Shown here one piece after another: positions 8,346-19,499 of a DNA stretch of 53,111 nt (its first letter is position 1; the number at the start of each line of letters is the position of its first letter). Location of the stretch: NCBI GenBank assembly GCA_025456085.1, contig JALOLF010000011.1:1-53111 (forward strand), given 5' to 3'. The notes beneath the pieces were generated by a model. It saw only the letters and a program-made list of their open reading frames with translations, had not been told where the DNA came from and did no database searches. Source of the DNA: Acidimicrobiales bacterium (GTDB lineage Bacteria; Actinomycetota; Acidimicrobiia; Acidimicrobiales; Acidimicrobilacustridaceae). Made by a program: the position numbers and the translations under genes.

Positions 8346-9477
8346 AACGCCGCATGTGCACGTTGAGCACGACGGCGATGGCCACGAAGGAGGTGATGGT
8401 GGACGAGCCGCCGTAGGACATGAAGGGCAGCGGGATGCCGGTGGCGGGCATGATGCCCATGGTCATGCCGACGCTCTCGAAGAGCTGGAACGCGAGCATG
8501 GCCAGCACCCCGACGCACAGGAGTTGACCGAAGGTGTCCCGCGCCAGGTTCGCGGCGCGCCAGACGCGCCACACGATCAGACCGTAGAGGCCGAGGAAGG
8601 TGGCGGCTCCCAGGAAGCCGAGCTCCTCGCCCACCACGGTGAAGATGAAGTCCGTCTGCTGCTCGGGCACGAAGCGCAGCTGGGTCTGGCGCCCCTGGAA
8701 CAACCCGTCACCGGTGAGTCCGCCCTGCTGGATGGTGATGATCGACTGGTTGACGTTGTAGGCCGAGCCGCCCTTGTCCGACTCGGGGTCGAGGAACACC
8801 GTGAGGCGGTCCTTCTGGTACTCCTTGAGCACGTTGGAGTTGAGCACGCCCACGACCCCGATGACGCCCACCAGCGTCAGCAGCAGGAGGTGGCGGCCCT
8901 TCACGCCTCCCATGAGGAACATGGCCACCGTGATGGCCACGAACACCAGCATCGTGCCGAGGTCGGGCTGCAACAGGATGAGCGCCATGGGCAGGCCGGC
9001 GACGGCGCTGGCGATGCCCACCCGTCGCAGGTCGACGTCGCCGTGCCAGTGCTCGAGCAGCGCCGCCAGGGCGACGATGAGACCGATCTTGGCGAACTCG
9101 GAGGGCTGCAGCTGGAAGTTGCCGATGGCGAACCACGCCTGGGCGCCCTTGGACGACGTGCCCAGGGGCGAGACGACGGCCAGCAGCAACAGGCTGAGGG
9201 CGATGTAGGCGGGCAGGGCCAGGTCCCGCAGTCGTCGGTAGTCCGTCAGGGTCGACAGGGCGAGGATGCCCACGCCGATGACCATGAAGACGGCCTGGCG
9301 CTTCAGATAGGACGTGTCGGCCGGCCCTTCGGCACCGCGGGTGGCGCTGAACACCATCGTCACGCCCATCACGGACACCAGCAGCACGCTCGCCACCAGC
9401 ACCCAGTCGATGTGACGCCACGGCGCGGACAGGTCGCGCCGGTTGAGCTCGGTGCTCGGTCTGGTGAGCGTGGCCAT
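8338..9477 (-). CDS. rodA: Peptidoglycan glycosyltransferase RodA (SEDS family)
   Basis: 379 residues from the ATG at 9477 (MATLTRPSTELNRRD), overlapping the mrdA stop by one base. About ten hydrophobic helices are visible. SEDS landmarks are TDFIFTVVGEELGFLG in the middle and LPFMSYGGSSTITSF near the C-terminus. SEDS proteins polymerise lipid II into glycan strands, and RodA works with a class B penicillin-binding protein in the elongasome. That partner is the gene directly upstream, preceded by mreB, mreC and mreD, so it is RodA rather than FtsW. The in-frame extension upstream to 9714 is antisense to mrdA and not part of the gene. Confidence 0.95.
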   Translation of the reverse strand: MATLTRPSTELNRRDLSAPWRHIDWVLVASVLLVSVMGVTMVFSATRGAEGPADTSYLKRQAVFMVIGVGILALSTLTDYRRLRDLALPAYIALSLLLLAVVSPLGTSSKGAQAWFAIGNFQLQPSEFAKIGLIVALAALLEHWHGDVDLRRVGIASAVAGLPMALILLQPDLGTMLVFVAITVAMFLMGGVKGRHLLLLTLVGVIGVVGVLNSNVLKEYQKDRLTVFLDPESDKGGSAYNVNQSIITIQQGGLTGDGLFQGRQTQLRFVPEQQTDFIFTVVGEELGFLGAATFLGLYGLIVWRVWRAANLARDTFGQLLCVGVLAMLAFQLFESVGMTMGIMPATGIPLPFMSYGGSSTITSFVAIAVVLNVHMRRFR

Positions 9478-11477
9478 CAGTCGTTGCCCCCGACCACGGC
9501 CGACGTGGAGGCGTCGGTCGTCTCCTCGCCGGCGAGGGGCTCGAAGATGCGGCGCACGACCGGCGCCGCGGACGAGCCGCCGAAGCCGGCCTCCTCGAGC
9601 ACCACCGCCACGGAGTAGCTGGGGTCGTCGGCGGGCGCGTAGGCCACGAACCAGGCGTTGTCGGCCTTGCCGCCGGAGTTCTCCGCCGTGCCCGTCTTCG
9701 ACACGATGGACCACTCCGTCGTGTCGAACCCCTCGAAGGCGTTCTTGGCCGTGCCCTCCGGCGGTTCGACCACGCCCGCCAGCCCCCGTTCGATCGGGTC
9801 ACGCGCCCCGGAGGGGATGTCGAACTGACGCACCACGACGGGCTCGTTGGTGCGCACCACGTCGGCGGGGTCGTCCGGGTCGCCCTTGGGCTGGAGGATG
9901 CGCCAGACCACCTGGGGCTGGTAGAGCGTGCCGCCGTTGGCGAAGGCGGCGTAGGCGTTGGCGAGCTGCAGTGGGGTCACCAGCACGTCGCCCTGCCCGA
10001 TGGCCAGGTTCACGTTGTCGCCGGCGTACCAGGTGCCCTCGGGGAAGGCCACCGGGTTGGCGTCGTGGCGCTGCTGCTTGAGCGCCGGATCGGGGACGAG
10101 GCCGCCGAGCTCGCCGGGCAGGTCGATGCCCGACGGCGCGCCCAGACCGTAGCGGCGGGCGATCTCCTGGATGCCGTCGCCGTACTGGTCGCGGTCGTGC
10201 CAGAACCGGTCGCCGAGCCAGTAGTAGTACACGTCGCTCGACACGGTGAGCGACTGGGCGAGATCCACGTAGCCGTGCACGGCGCGCTGCGCGTTCTGTC
10301 GGGTGCACGCCGGACCGTTGCAGCCCTGCAGGGTGTAGGTGCCGCCGTCGTTGTAGCCGGTCGAGCCGGTGATGAGCCCCTTTTCGACCGCGGCCTCGGC
10401 GGTGAACAGCTTGAACGTCGACCCGGGCGGGTAGAGGCCGCCGATGACCCGGTTGGTGAGCGGGTTGTCGGCGGCGTCGCCACCCACGTACTGCTCGTAG
10501 CGCTCGGCGCTGATGCCGTTGACGAACTCGTCGGGGTCGTAGGTGGGGTACGAGGCCATGGCGAGCACGTGGCCGTTGGCGGGGTCCACCACGGTGACCG
10601 CGCCGGCGGGGGCCCGGGCCCGCTTGCCGTCGGGCGTGAACGTGCCCCGGAGCCGCTCGATCTGGTCGGCGAGTTGCGCTTCGGCGTTGCGCTGGATGTC
10701 GAGGTCGACGGTGAGCTGGAGGTCGTTGCCCGGCACGGGCGGACGCTCCTCGATGACGCGCACGGGCTTGCCGCCCGAGTCGATCTCGATGACCTTCTCC
10801 CCCGGCATGCCCCGCAGCTCGGACTCGTACTGGTACTCCACCCCGGTCTTGCCGATGCTGGAGTCGGGTTGGTACGGCTTCGGGTCGTCGTCCTCGGCGC
10901 CGGGCCCGCCCATGCGCGCCTCGTACTCCTCCGGTGAGATGCGCCCGACGTAGCCGAACACGTGCGCCGCCAGCTGTCCCTCGGGGTAGGCCCGCACCGA
11001 CTCGCGCCGCACGCTCACCCCGGGGAAGTCCTCGGCGCGCTCGGCCAGGATCACCTCGAGCTCCTCGGGTACGTCGACGGCCACCGGGATGGGCTGCAGG
11101 GGGCTGTACTGCGGGTCGTCGAGGCGCCGCTCGAGCGAGGCGAGCTTGGTGGGCATACCGGACCGGGTGAGCTCCTGGGCCAGGCGCAGCAACAGCTCGT
11201 CGGTGGCATCCTCGTCGTAGTCCTCGAGCTCGTGGGGATCGACGGTGACCACGAGCGAGGTCCGGTTGTCGACGATGACCCGACCCTCGGCATCGAGGAT
11301 CCGCCCCCGCGGCGCCTCGGTCTGGACCACCCGCACCCGGTTGGCCGTGGCCTCCAGCTCCCCCTCCTCGGAGGACATCACCTGCAGGAAGTAGAGGCGG
11401 GCGAAGAGCGCGACGAACAGCGAGAACACGATCACGCCGAGGATGCTCAGACGTAGGCGTGGGGATTCGCTGTCCAT
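9477..11477 (-). CDS. mrdA: Penicillin-binding protein 2 (elongasome transpeptidase)
   Basis: 666 residues. A short cytoplasmic tail is followed by one membrane anchor (about residues 10-32), then the PBP dimerisation domain with the family motif APRGRILDAEGR (about 55-66). The transpeptidase domain has the active-site serine in YPPGSTFKLF (S353, K356), an SSD triplet in the SxN position (413-415), and KTG at 594-596 (SIVSKTGTAEN). It crosslinks peptidoglycan peptides during lateral growth and is the usual partner of RodA, whose gene follows with a one-base overlap. SSD in place of SxN also occurs in other PBP2 enzymes, so activity is expected. It is 54 bp downstream of mreD on the same strand. 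Confidence 0.95.
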   Translation of the reverse strand: MDSESPRLRLSILGVIVFSLFVALFARLYFLQVMSSEEGELEATANRVRVVQTEAPRGRILDAEGRVIVDNRTSLVVTVDPHELEDYDEDATDELLLRLAQELTRSGMPTKLASLERRLDDPQYSPLQPIPVAVDVPEELEVILAERAEDFPGVSVRRESVRAYPEGQLAAHVFGYVGRISPEEYEARMGGPGAEDDDPKPYQPDSSIGKTGVEYQYESELRGMPGEKVIEIDSGGKPVRVIEERPPVPGNDLQLTVDLDIQRNAEAQLADQIERLRGTFTPDGKRARAPAGAVTVVDPANGHVLAMASYPTYDPDEFVNGISAERYEQYVGGDAADNPLTNRVIGGLYPPGSTFKLFTAEAAVEKGLITGSTGYNDGGTYTLQGCNGPACTRQNAQRAVHGYVDLAQSLTVSSDVYYYWLGDRFWHDRDQYGDGIQEIARRYGLGAPSGIDLPGELGGLVPDPALKQQRHDANPVAFPEGTWYAGDNVNLAIGQGDVLVTPLQLANAYAAFANGGTLYQPQVVWRILQPKGDPDDPADVVRTNEPVVVRQFDIPSGARDPIERGLAGVVEPPEGTAKNAFEGFDTTEWSIVSKTGTAENSGGKADNAWFVAYAPADDPSYSVAVVLEEAGFGGSSAAPVVRRIFEPLAGEETTDASTSAVVGGND

Positions 11478-11531
11478 GGGGCGACCGATCGGGAGATGAC
11501 GAAACCGTGACAGTTCACCACGGACCGGCCC

Positions 11532-12047
11532 TCAACGGATGGCGGGGTACCGGCCGACCACAGGATCGTGCCAGACCCAGCGCATGACGCGAAGAGCCAG
11601 GGGGCTGATGATGGCGTTCACCAACGACACCACGAGCACGATCACCCACAGGCGGTCGCTCAGCATGCTGCGCTGTCCGAACACCCACCCCAGCACCACG
11701 TACAGCCCGTAGGTCGCCGCGCTCCCGACACCCACGGTGATCACCGGCCGCCAGCGCGATGCCCGCACCGTCGACCCCTCGTAGCGGCCCGCGACGTAGC
11801 CCGCGAGGCAGAAGGCGAGCGCGGTGAGCCCGAGCGGACCCTGCAGGAGCAGATCCATGCCCAGCCCGGCGGCGAACCCGAACGCGGCCCCCCGGTCGGG
11901 GCCGCCGGTGAGGCCGGCGGCGAGCGACACCAGCAGCAGCAGATCGAGCGCCACCCCGGCGATGCGGGCGTCGGACAGCAGGCCGCGCTGCAGCACCAGG
12001 ACCGACAGGAGCACCACCGCGCTGCGGGCGTAGACCGACGCCGTCAT
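11532..12047 (-). CDS. mreD: Rod shape-determining membrane protein MreD
   Basis: 171 residues, mostly hydrophobic, with five or six predicted membrane helices; LDLLLLVSLAAGLTGGPDRG and GFAAGLGMDLLLQGPLGLTA match MreD's typical pattern. MreD is an integral membrane part of the elongasome that works with MreC. The ATG overlaps the mreC stop (ATGA, 12044-12047), which supports translational coupling. The C-terminus ends in a short basic tail. MreD is poorly conserved, so the assignment rests on position plus topology. Confidence 0.9.
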   Translation of the reverse strand: MTASVYARSAVVLLSVLVLQRGLLSDARIAGVALDLLLLVSLAAGLTGGPDRGAAFGFAAGLGMDLLLQGPLGLTALAFCLAGYVAGRYEGSTVRASRWRPVITVGVGSAATYGLYVVLGWVFGQRSMLSDRLWVIVLVVSLVNAIISPLALRVMRWVWHDPVVGRYPAIR

Positions 12048-12871
12048 GCCGTGGGCTCGTAGAGCAGGGCGGTCACGTACGTGAGATCGCTCAGGCTCGA
12101 CAGGGTCTCGAGCTCCACCCGCGTCTCCAGCGCGGTCTCGTCGCGGGTCACCGAGGTGACCCGGCCCACGGGCACGTCGGGCGGGAACTGGCTGCGCGAG
12201 GCACCGCTGGTCACGAGCAGATCGCCCTCGGCCAGCTCCGCGCTGAGGTCGAACGTGGCCCGCAACCGTCCGCCGTCGCCCTGGCCCCGCACGACGCCCA
12301 GCCCGTCGGTGCCGGGCTTGCGCACCCCGGCCTGGAACGCCGGGTCCGAGACGAGGCGCACCACGGAGCGCCCGCCGGTCACCTCGACCACCTCCCCCAC
12401 GAGGCCGGCACCGGACACGATCGGCATGCCCTCCCGGATGCCCTGGTCGCTTCCCTTGTCGATCTCGATGGTCTGGTCGAAGTTGCCGATGGCGCCCGAG
12501 GTCACGGTGGCGCGCACCACGGGGATCTCGTTGACGAACGGCAGATCGAGCTGCGCCTTGAGCTGATCCAGCTCGGCCTGGGCGGCCTGACCCGATGCGA
12601 TCTGGCCCTCGAGCTCCGCGATGCGCGCCCGCAGGTCGTCGTTCTCCGAGGCGAGCTCGTCGTAGCCGGTGGCGCCGTCCCAGGCGTCGCGCACCGGGTC
12701 GAACAGCCCACCGAAGGCGTCGCCCACGGGAGCCAGCACCGACAGCACGCCGCGGCGCACGCTCTCGACCGGCCCGAAGTTGCGGGCGTCGAGGGTGAGC
12801 AGCGTGATCGACGTGAGGATCAGCAGGACGAGCGTGAACCGGGAGCGGCTGGTGCGACGGGTGAGCGCCAA
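12044..12871 (-). CDS. mreC: Rod shape-determining protein MreC
   Basis: 275 residues with a proposed TTG start at 12871, 18 bp after the mreB stop. No ATG or GTG is available between the mreB stop and the membrane helix, so a TTG (or the CTG overlapping the mreB stop) must be used. Layout: short basic N-tail, one membrane helix (about residues 14-30), a coiled coil (LASENDDLRARIAELEGQIA and on), then the two beta domains of MreC (GAIGNFDQTIEIDKGSDQGI, GMPIVSGAGLVGEVVEV). MreC is the periplasmic-facing scaffold linking MreB to PBP2 and RodA. Next come mreD, mrdA and rodA. Confidence 0.92.
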   Translation of the reverse strand: MALTRRTSRSRFTLVLLILTSITLLTLDARNFGPVESVRRGVLSVLAPVGDAFGGLFDPVRDAWDGATGYDELASENDDLRARIAELEGQIASGQAAQAELDQLKAQLDLPFVNEIPVVRATVTSGAIGNFDQTIEIDKGSDQGIREGMPIVSGAGLVGEVVEVTGGRSVVRLVSDPAFQAGVRKPGTDGLGVVRGQGDGGRLRATFDLSAELAEGDLLVTSGASRSQFPPDVPVGRVTSVTRDETALETRVELETLSSLSDLTYVTALLYEPTA

Positions 12872-12888
12872 GGGAGGCCCCGGCCGTG

Positions 12889-13941
<1,053 letters not shown>

Positions 13942-14084
13942 GGCGTGGGGTGCCGGCGCTACGCGGCGGGGTCGAAGTGGCTTCGTACGGTTGTCGACGA
14001 CCGTCGGGCGAGGTGTTGGCGAGCCCGGGGGCCGTCGTGGCGTTCTGGTTCAGAGGGTAGGCCTTTTCGGAGGCCGGTGCTGCG

Positions 14085-14102
14085 GCGGGCGACGGCGCCC
14101 GC
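14085..14102 (-). other. Perfect hairpin at the 5' end of the predicted mreB leader
   Basis: A 7-bp perfect stem gcgggcg / cgcccgc closes a 4-nt loop just downstream of the predicted -10 box. A second, weaker stem (ggcct/aggcc, 14060-14075) follows. Either could protect the mreB leader RNA or end ndk readthrough; neither has a U-run. Confidence 0.4.
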
Positions 14103-14112
14103 TCGTGGGTCG

Positions 14113-14140
14113 ATCGTACCCCTTCGTAACCTGATCGCAA
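14113..14140 (-). promoter_or_regulatory. mreB: Candidate sigma-A-type promoter of the mre operon
   Basis: On the minus strand TTGCGA (14140-14135) and TACGAT (14118-14113) are separated by 16 bp, close to the housekeeping consensus. It lies in the 226-bp gap between ndk and mreB and would give a leader of about 165 nt. Confidence 0.55.
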
Positions 14141-14167
14141 CAGTCGCGCGCGGAGCCCCGGGACGCT

Positions 14168-14578
14168 TCAGGCCAGGCCGGGGAAGAAGAGCGCGATCTC
14201 CCGTTCCGCGGACGCGAGCGCGTCGGAGCCGTGGACCAGGTTCTCCGTGCCGTCGAGGCCCAGATCGCCCCGGATCGTGCCCGGTGCAGCGTCACGGGGG
14301 TTGGTGGCGCCCATCATGGTCCGCACGACCTTCCAGGTGTCCTGGGGCCCCTCGACCACCAGCAGCAGAGCCGGACCGCGGGTGATGAAGGCCAGCAGCC
14401 CGTCGTAGAAGGGCTTGCCCACGTGCTCGCCGTAGTGGACCGCCGCCGTCTCGGCGTCGATGGTGCGCAGCTCCGCCGCCACGAGGCGCAGCCCCTTGCG
14501 TTCGAAGCGGCCGATGATCTCGCCCACCAGGCCCCGCTCCACGGCGTCCGGCTTGCAGATGACGAACGTGCGATCCAT
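14168..14578 (-). CDS. ndk: Nucleoside diphosphate kinase
   Basis: 136 residues, the normal length. It begins MDRTFVICKPDAVERGLVGE and carries the phosphohistidine motif ENLVHGSDALASAEREIALF, with the catalytic His at about residue 116. It transfers the gamma phosphate between nucleoside triphosphates and diphosphates, balancing NTP pools. A TANNNT box (TACCCT) lies 8 bp upstream of the ATG and there is no Shine-Dalgarno sequence, so the transcript is probably leaderless. Immediately further upstream is an unusual cluster of repeats (14614-14694). It lies between folC and mreB on the same strand. Confidence 0.96.
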   Translation of the reverse strand: MDRTFVICKPDAVERGLVGEIIGRFERKGLRLVAAELRTIDAETAAVHYGEHVGKPFYDGLLAFITRGPALLLVVEGPQDTWKVVRTMMGATNPRDAAPGTIRGDLGLDGTENLVHGSDALASAEREIALFFPGLA

Positions 14579-14586
14579 GGCGGCGC

Positions 14587-14592
14587 AGGGTA
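14587..14592 (-). promoter_or_regulatory. ndk: Candidate -10 element of ndk (leaderless)
   Basis: On the minus strand TACCCT is separated from the ndk ATG (14578) by 8 bp, which places the start of transcription at or next to the A of the start codon. No ribosome-binding site is present. Confidence 0.5.
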
Positions 14593-14613
14593 GGCGCCCG
14601 TCTCCCCCTACGG

Positions 14614-14694
14614 CGAAATCTCGTCACGTCGCCCCGCTCCACCGAAATCTCGTCACGTCGCCCCGCTTGCCGGGGTCTGGTGACGAGATTTCGG
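14614..14694 (-). repeat. Two direct copies and one inverted copy of TGACGAGATTTCG, with hairpin
   Basis: The 25-bp unit beginning cgaaatctcgtcacgtcg occurs at 14614-14638 and 14643-14667 (29-bp offset). Its first 14 bases recur inverted at 14680-14693. The second copy and the inverted copy form a 14-bp perfect stem, with an inner ccccg/cggggt pairing in the loop. The cluster lies between folC and ndk, 21 bp upstream of the ndk -10 box. It could be the folC terminator, an operator for ndk, or a remnant of a dispersed intergenic repeat. Confidence 0.8.
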
Positions 14695-14729
14695 GCGGAG
14701 GGAGGGGGAGAGGGGCGGGCGTTCCCGGG

Positions 14730-16025
14730 TCAGGGCGGTGGGAGGCCGAGGGCGGTGCGGGCGGCGCCGGCGACGTAGAGCGAGCCGGCGATCACCACCG
14801 CGTCCCCTTCCTCGGCCTCGGCCCGGGCACGTCGCACCGCGTCGGCGACGTCGGGCACGACCCGCACCGGGATGCCCAGGGCGTCGGCCGCGGCGGCGAG
14901 CTCCGCCGCGGGCAGGGCACGCGGCGAGGGCGGGGTGCACGCCACCAGCAGGTCCGCCCGGGTGGCGTCGAAGGCCTCCAGCATCACCGTCGGGTCGCGA
15001 CCCTCGAGGAGCCCCACGACGAGGAGGCGTCGGCCGGCGATGTCGAACTCGTCGTCGAGCGTCTCGGCCACCGTCACGGCGCCGTCGGGGTTGTGGGCGC
15101 CGTCGATGATCGTGAGCGGCTGGTGCGACACGACCTCGAAGCGGGCCGGCAGGCGCACCTGCTCGAAGGCCAGCTCCACGACGCCCTGCTCCAGGGGCCG
15201 GGCGAAGAAGGCCTCGGTGGCGGCCACGGCCAAGGCCGCGTTGGTGACCTGATGGGCACCGTGGAGGGGCAGGAACACCTCTGGGTACGACGCCCCCGGC
15301 GTGCGCAGATCGATCAGGTGGCCGCCCACCGCGGTCTGGTCGGCGTCGACGACGAAGTCCTCGTCCAGTACCCACAGACGGTCGGCGGCGGCCTCGACGA
15401 ACAGGGGACGCAGCTCGAGGTCGGTCTCCCCCAGCACCAGGAACGACGCCGGCTTCACGATGCCGACCTTCTCGGCGGCGATGGCGGCCCGCCAGTCGCC
15501 CCGGAAGTCGGTGTGGTCGGGCCCGATGTTGGTGATGACCGCCACCTGGGCGTCGGCCACGTTGGTGGCGTCCCACCGTCCGAGCAGCCCGACCTCCACC
15601 ACGGCCACGTCGACGGCGCTGTGGGCGAACCACGAGAAGGCCGCCGCGGTCAGCAGCTCGAAGTAGGACGGCGTGAGGCCCGACAGCGGCACCAGCGACG
15701 CCAGGTCGCCGATGACCTCGGCGAAGGTGTCGTCGTCGATGGAGACGCCGTCGATGGCCAGACGCTCGTTGACCGTCTGCAGGTGCGGGCTGGTGTAGGT
15801 GCCGACGGTCAGACCGTGGGCGGCGAGCAGCGCCGTGACCAGACGCGCCACCGAGCCCTTGCCGTTGGTGCCCGTGATGTGCACGACCGGGTAGGCGTGC
15901 TGCGGGTCGCCCAGCACGTGCACGAGACGCTGCATCGGCTCGAGCGACAGCCCGGCGATGCGTCCTGCGGTCGCCTCACGGTTGATGTGGCGATCGAGCC
16001 ACTCGAGCGCGCCGGGGTGGTCCAC
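14730..16025 (-). CDS. folC: Bifunctional folylpolyglutamate/dihydrofolate synthase
   Basis: 431 residues of the Mur-ligase fold. The ATP-binding P-loop is in [20 protein letters not shown], followed by [19 protein letters not shown], typical of FolC. Further motifs are [27 protein letters not shown] and [19 protein letters not shown]. The enzyme adds glutamate to folates and/or dihydropteroate, keeping folate in the cell. It is directly downstream of clpX (27-bp gap). In several other actinobacteria valS lies between clpX and folC; here it is absent. Start [17 protein letters not shown] at 16025. Confidence 0.95.
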   Translation of the reverse strand: MDHPGALEWLDRHINREATAGRIAGLSLEPMQRLVHVLGDPQHAYPVVHITGTNGKGSVARLVTALLAAHGLTVGTYTSPHLQTVNERLAIDGVSIDDDTFAEVIGDLASLVPLSGLTPSYFELLTAAAFSWFAHSAVDVAVVEVGLLGRWDATNVADAQVAVITNIGPDHTDFRGDWRAAIAAEKVGIVKPASFLVLGETDLELRPLFVEAAADRLWVLDEDFVVDADQTAVGGHLIDLRTPGASYPEVFLPLHGAHQVTNAALAVAATEAFFARPLEQGVVELAFEQVRLPARFEVVSHQPLTIIDGAHNPDGAVTVAETLDDEFDIAGRRLLVVGLLEGRDPTVMLEAFDATRADLLVACTPPSPRALPAAELAAAADALGIPVRVVPDVADAVRRARAEAEEGDAVVIAGSLYVAGAARTALGLPPP

Positions 16026-16052
16026 GTCGACAGCGGGGCCCGACGCGGCGCG

Positions 16053-17333
<1,281 letters not shown>

Positions 17334-17376
17334 GTTGCCTTCCCCCGGCTCCTGCGGTGCGTGTTTTCGGGCGGAC

Positions 17377-18015
17377 CTAGCGCACGGCCTGGATGGCGCC
17401 GGTGTTGTCCGCGAGCTGCCTGTCTGAGATGACCTCGTCGATGATGCCGTATTCGAGCGCCTCGGTGGCGGACATCACGAAATCGCGGTCGGTGTCGGCG
17501 TGGATCTTGTCCACCGTCTGGCCGGTGTGCTCGGCCAGGATCTCCTCCAGCAGGCCGCGCATGCGCAGGATCTCCTTGGCGGCCAGCTCGATGTCGGTGC
17601 CCTGACCGTAGGCCTGGGCGTAGGGCTGATGGATGAGCACCCGGGCGTGGGGCAGGGCGAGGCGCTTGCCCTTGGAACCTGCGGCCAGCAGCACGGCGGC
17701 GGCCGACGCGGCCTGCCCGAAGCAGATCGTCGTGATGTCGTTCTTGACGAACCGCATCGTGTCGTAGATGGCGAACAGGGCCGTGATGTCGCCGCCCGGC
17801 GAGTTGATGTAGAGGTTGATGTCCTTGTCGGGGTTCTCCGACTCGAGGTGGAGCATCTGGGCGCAGATCAGGTTGGCGATGGTGTCGTCGATCGGCGTGC
17901 CGACGAAGATGATGCTCTCCTTGAGCAGCTTCGAGTAGAGGTCGTAGCCCCGCTCACCCCGGTTGGTCTGCTCGATGACCGTCGGGACGAGGTAGTTGCG
18001 GATCGACTCGATCAC
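17377..18015 (-). CDS. clpP: ATP-dependent Clp protease proteolytic subunit (ClpP2-type)
   Basis: 212 residues. The catalytic triad is visible: Ser104 in [16 protein letters not shown], His129 in [11 protein letters not shown], Asp178 in [11 protein letters not shown]. The [14 protein letters not shown] form resembles mycobacterial ClpP2, the subunit that contacts ClpX. Actinobacteria usually carry clpP1 and clpP2 side by side, but only this one is present between tig and clpX, so a second clpP is elsewhere or absent. The ATG overlaps the tig stop (18012-18015, ATGA), indicating a tig-clpP-clpX unit. Confidence 0.95.
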   Translation of the reverse strand: MIESIRNYLVPTVIEQTNRGERGYDLYSKLLKESIIFVGTPIDDTIANLICAQMLHLESENPDKDINLYINSPGGDITALFAIYDTMRFVKNDITTICFGQAASAAAVLLAAGSKGKRLALPHARVLIHQPYAQAYGQGTDIELAAKEILRMRGLLEEILAEHTGQTVDKIHADTDRDFVMSATEALEYGIIDEVISDRQLADNTGAIQAVR

Positions 18016-19412
18016 TCGTCGTCTCCTGTCTCGGCACCGGCCTCGGTGCTGCTCTCGGCTTCGGCCGGGGCAGCCTCGTCGGCCTCCTCGGCATCGTCGG
18101 TGTCGAACTCCAGACTGGCCCGATCGACGGGATGACCGTCCTCGTCGACGATCTCCACCCGCTCGAGGAGCCAGTCGAACGCCTTGCGCTTCCTCACGTC
18201 GGAGCGTACCGCGGAGACCTGATCAGCGCGCTCGAACTGGGCGCGAACCTGCTCGGGTTCCAGCTCGAGCCGGGCCGCCACCGACTCGAACTCCTCGGTG
18301 AGGTCGTCGTCGTCGCACTCGATGCTCTCGGCATCGGCCACGGCCCGCAGCGCGAGGTCGACGCGCACGGCCTCGGTGGCCTTCTCCCGCAGCTCGGCCA
18401 CGAACTCGTCGGGCTGACGACCCGAGGCCGCGATCCACTGCTCGAGGCCGATGCCCTGGGCCTGGAGGCGCATGGCGAGGTCCTGGAGGCGGTTCTGCAG
18501 CTCGCTGCTCACCAGGGCCTCGGGGACCTCCTCCTCCACCAGGGCGGCCAGGGCCTCGCCCGTCTTCTCCCGGAGCTGCATCTGGGCCTGCGCCCGCTTG
18601 ACCGAGCGCAGGCGCTCGGCCAGATCGGCCCGCAGCTCGTCGAGGGTCTCGAACTCCGACGCCTCGTTGGCCCACTCGTCGTCGACGTCGGGCAGCACCC
18701 GTTCCTTCACCGCCTTGACCACGACCCGGAAGTCGAGGACGGCAGCCTCGTCGTTGGGGTGGGCCGCCTCGAACTCCAGCTCGTCGCCGGCCCCGGCGTC
18801 GGTGAGCTGCTCGTCGATCTCGGGCAGGATGCCGCCCGAGCCCAGCTCGTAGAGGTAGTCCTCGGCGGTGAGCCCTTCGAGGGCCTCGCCGTCCTGGCTG
18901 CCGTAGATGTCGATGGTGACGTAGTCGCCCTCGGCCGCCGGGCGCTCCACGTCCTCGAGCTCCGCGAACTGGTTGCGCAACCGCTCGATCTGGGCGTCGA
19001 CGTCCTCGTCGGAGGGTTCCGGCGACGCGATGGTGACCCGCAGGCCGCCATAGCCGGGCACCTGCACCACCGGGCGCACCTCGACGACGGCCTCGAAGGC
19101 GACGGGGCCGGCCTCCTCGCCCTCGGTGATCTCCACCTCGGGAGCGGCGATCACGTCGACGTCGTGGGCCTTCACCGCGTCGGCGTAGTAGCGGGGCACG
19201 GCGTCGTTCAGGGCCTGGGCCCGGGCGTAGTCGGAGCCGATGCGCGCCTCGAGCACCCGACGGGGCGCCTTGCCCGGCCGGAACCCGGGGATGCGGACCT
19301 CTCGGGCGATCTTGCGGAAGGCGTCGTCGATGTCCTTCTCGAACTCGTCCGCACCGACGGAGACCGACACCTTCACCTTGTTGCCCTCGAGGGCTTCGAT
19401 CGTGGCTTCCAT
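18012..19412 (-). CDS. tig: Trigger factor (ribosome-associated chaperone and prolyl isomerase)
   Basis: 466 residues. The N-terminal ribosome-binding domain has the signature [19 protein letters not shown] (the GFRxGKxP loop that contacts L23). The middle FKBP-like domain begins around [19 protein letters not shown], and a long helical C-terminal chaperone region ends in an acidic, disordered tail ([20 protein letters not shown]). Trigger factor binds nascent chains at the exit tunnel. First gene of tig-clpP-clpX. There is no Shine-Dalgarno sequence before the ATG and a TACACT -10 box lies 11 bp upstream, so the mRNA is probably leaderless or nearly so. Confidence 0.95.
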   Translation of the reverse strand: MEATIEALEGNKVKVSVSVGADEFEKDIDDAFRKIAREVRIPGFRPGKAPRRVLEARIGSDYARAQALNDAVPRYYADAVKAHDVDVIAAPEVEITEGEEAGPVAFEAVVEVRPVVQVPGYGGLRVTIASPEPSDEDVDAQIERLRNQFAELEDVERPAAEGDYVTIDIYGSQDGEALEGLTAEDYLYELGSGGILPEIDEQLTDAGAGDELEFEAAHPNDEAAVLDFRVVVKAVKERVLPDVDDEWANEASEFETLDELRADLAERLRSVKRAQAQMQLREKTGEALAALVEEEVPEALVSSELQNRLQDLAMRLQAQGIGLEQWIAASGRQPDEFVAELREKATEAVRVDLALRAVADAESIECDDDDLTEEFESVAARLELEPEQVRAQFERADQVSAVRSDVRKRKAFDWLLERVEIVDEDGHPVDRASLEFDTDDAEEADEAAPAEAESSTEAGAETGDDE

Positions 19413-19423
19413 ACAGGTGGGCG

Positions 19424-19429
19424 AGTGTA
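19424..19429 (-). promoter_or_regulatory. tig: Candidate -10 element of tig (near-leaderless)
   Basis: On the minus strand TACACT (TANNNT) lies 11 bp before the tig ATG (19412). No ribosome-binding site is seen between them. No convincing -35 box. Confidence 0.45.
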
Positions 19430-19499
19430 TCGGTCGGGGGATCCACTCCGAATACCGGCCGCCGGCGCGGCGCGGAGCGCGCCCGACGATCCGGGCCGA

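Noticed and set aside
6331..9618. A 1,095-codon plus-strand open frame opposite the radical-SAM and rodA genes
   Set aside because: It is antisense to well-supported genes; its His/Gly/Arg/Val-rich, low-complexity product is typical of a shadow frame in GC-rich DNA.
14614..14694. CRISPR-like array
   Set aside because: Only two direct copies with a 4-bp gap and one inverted copy; no spacers of uniform length and no cas genes.
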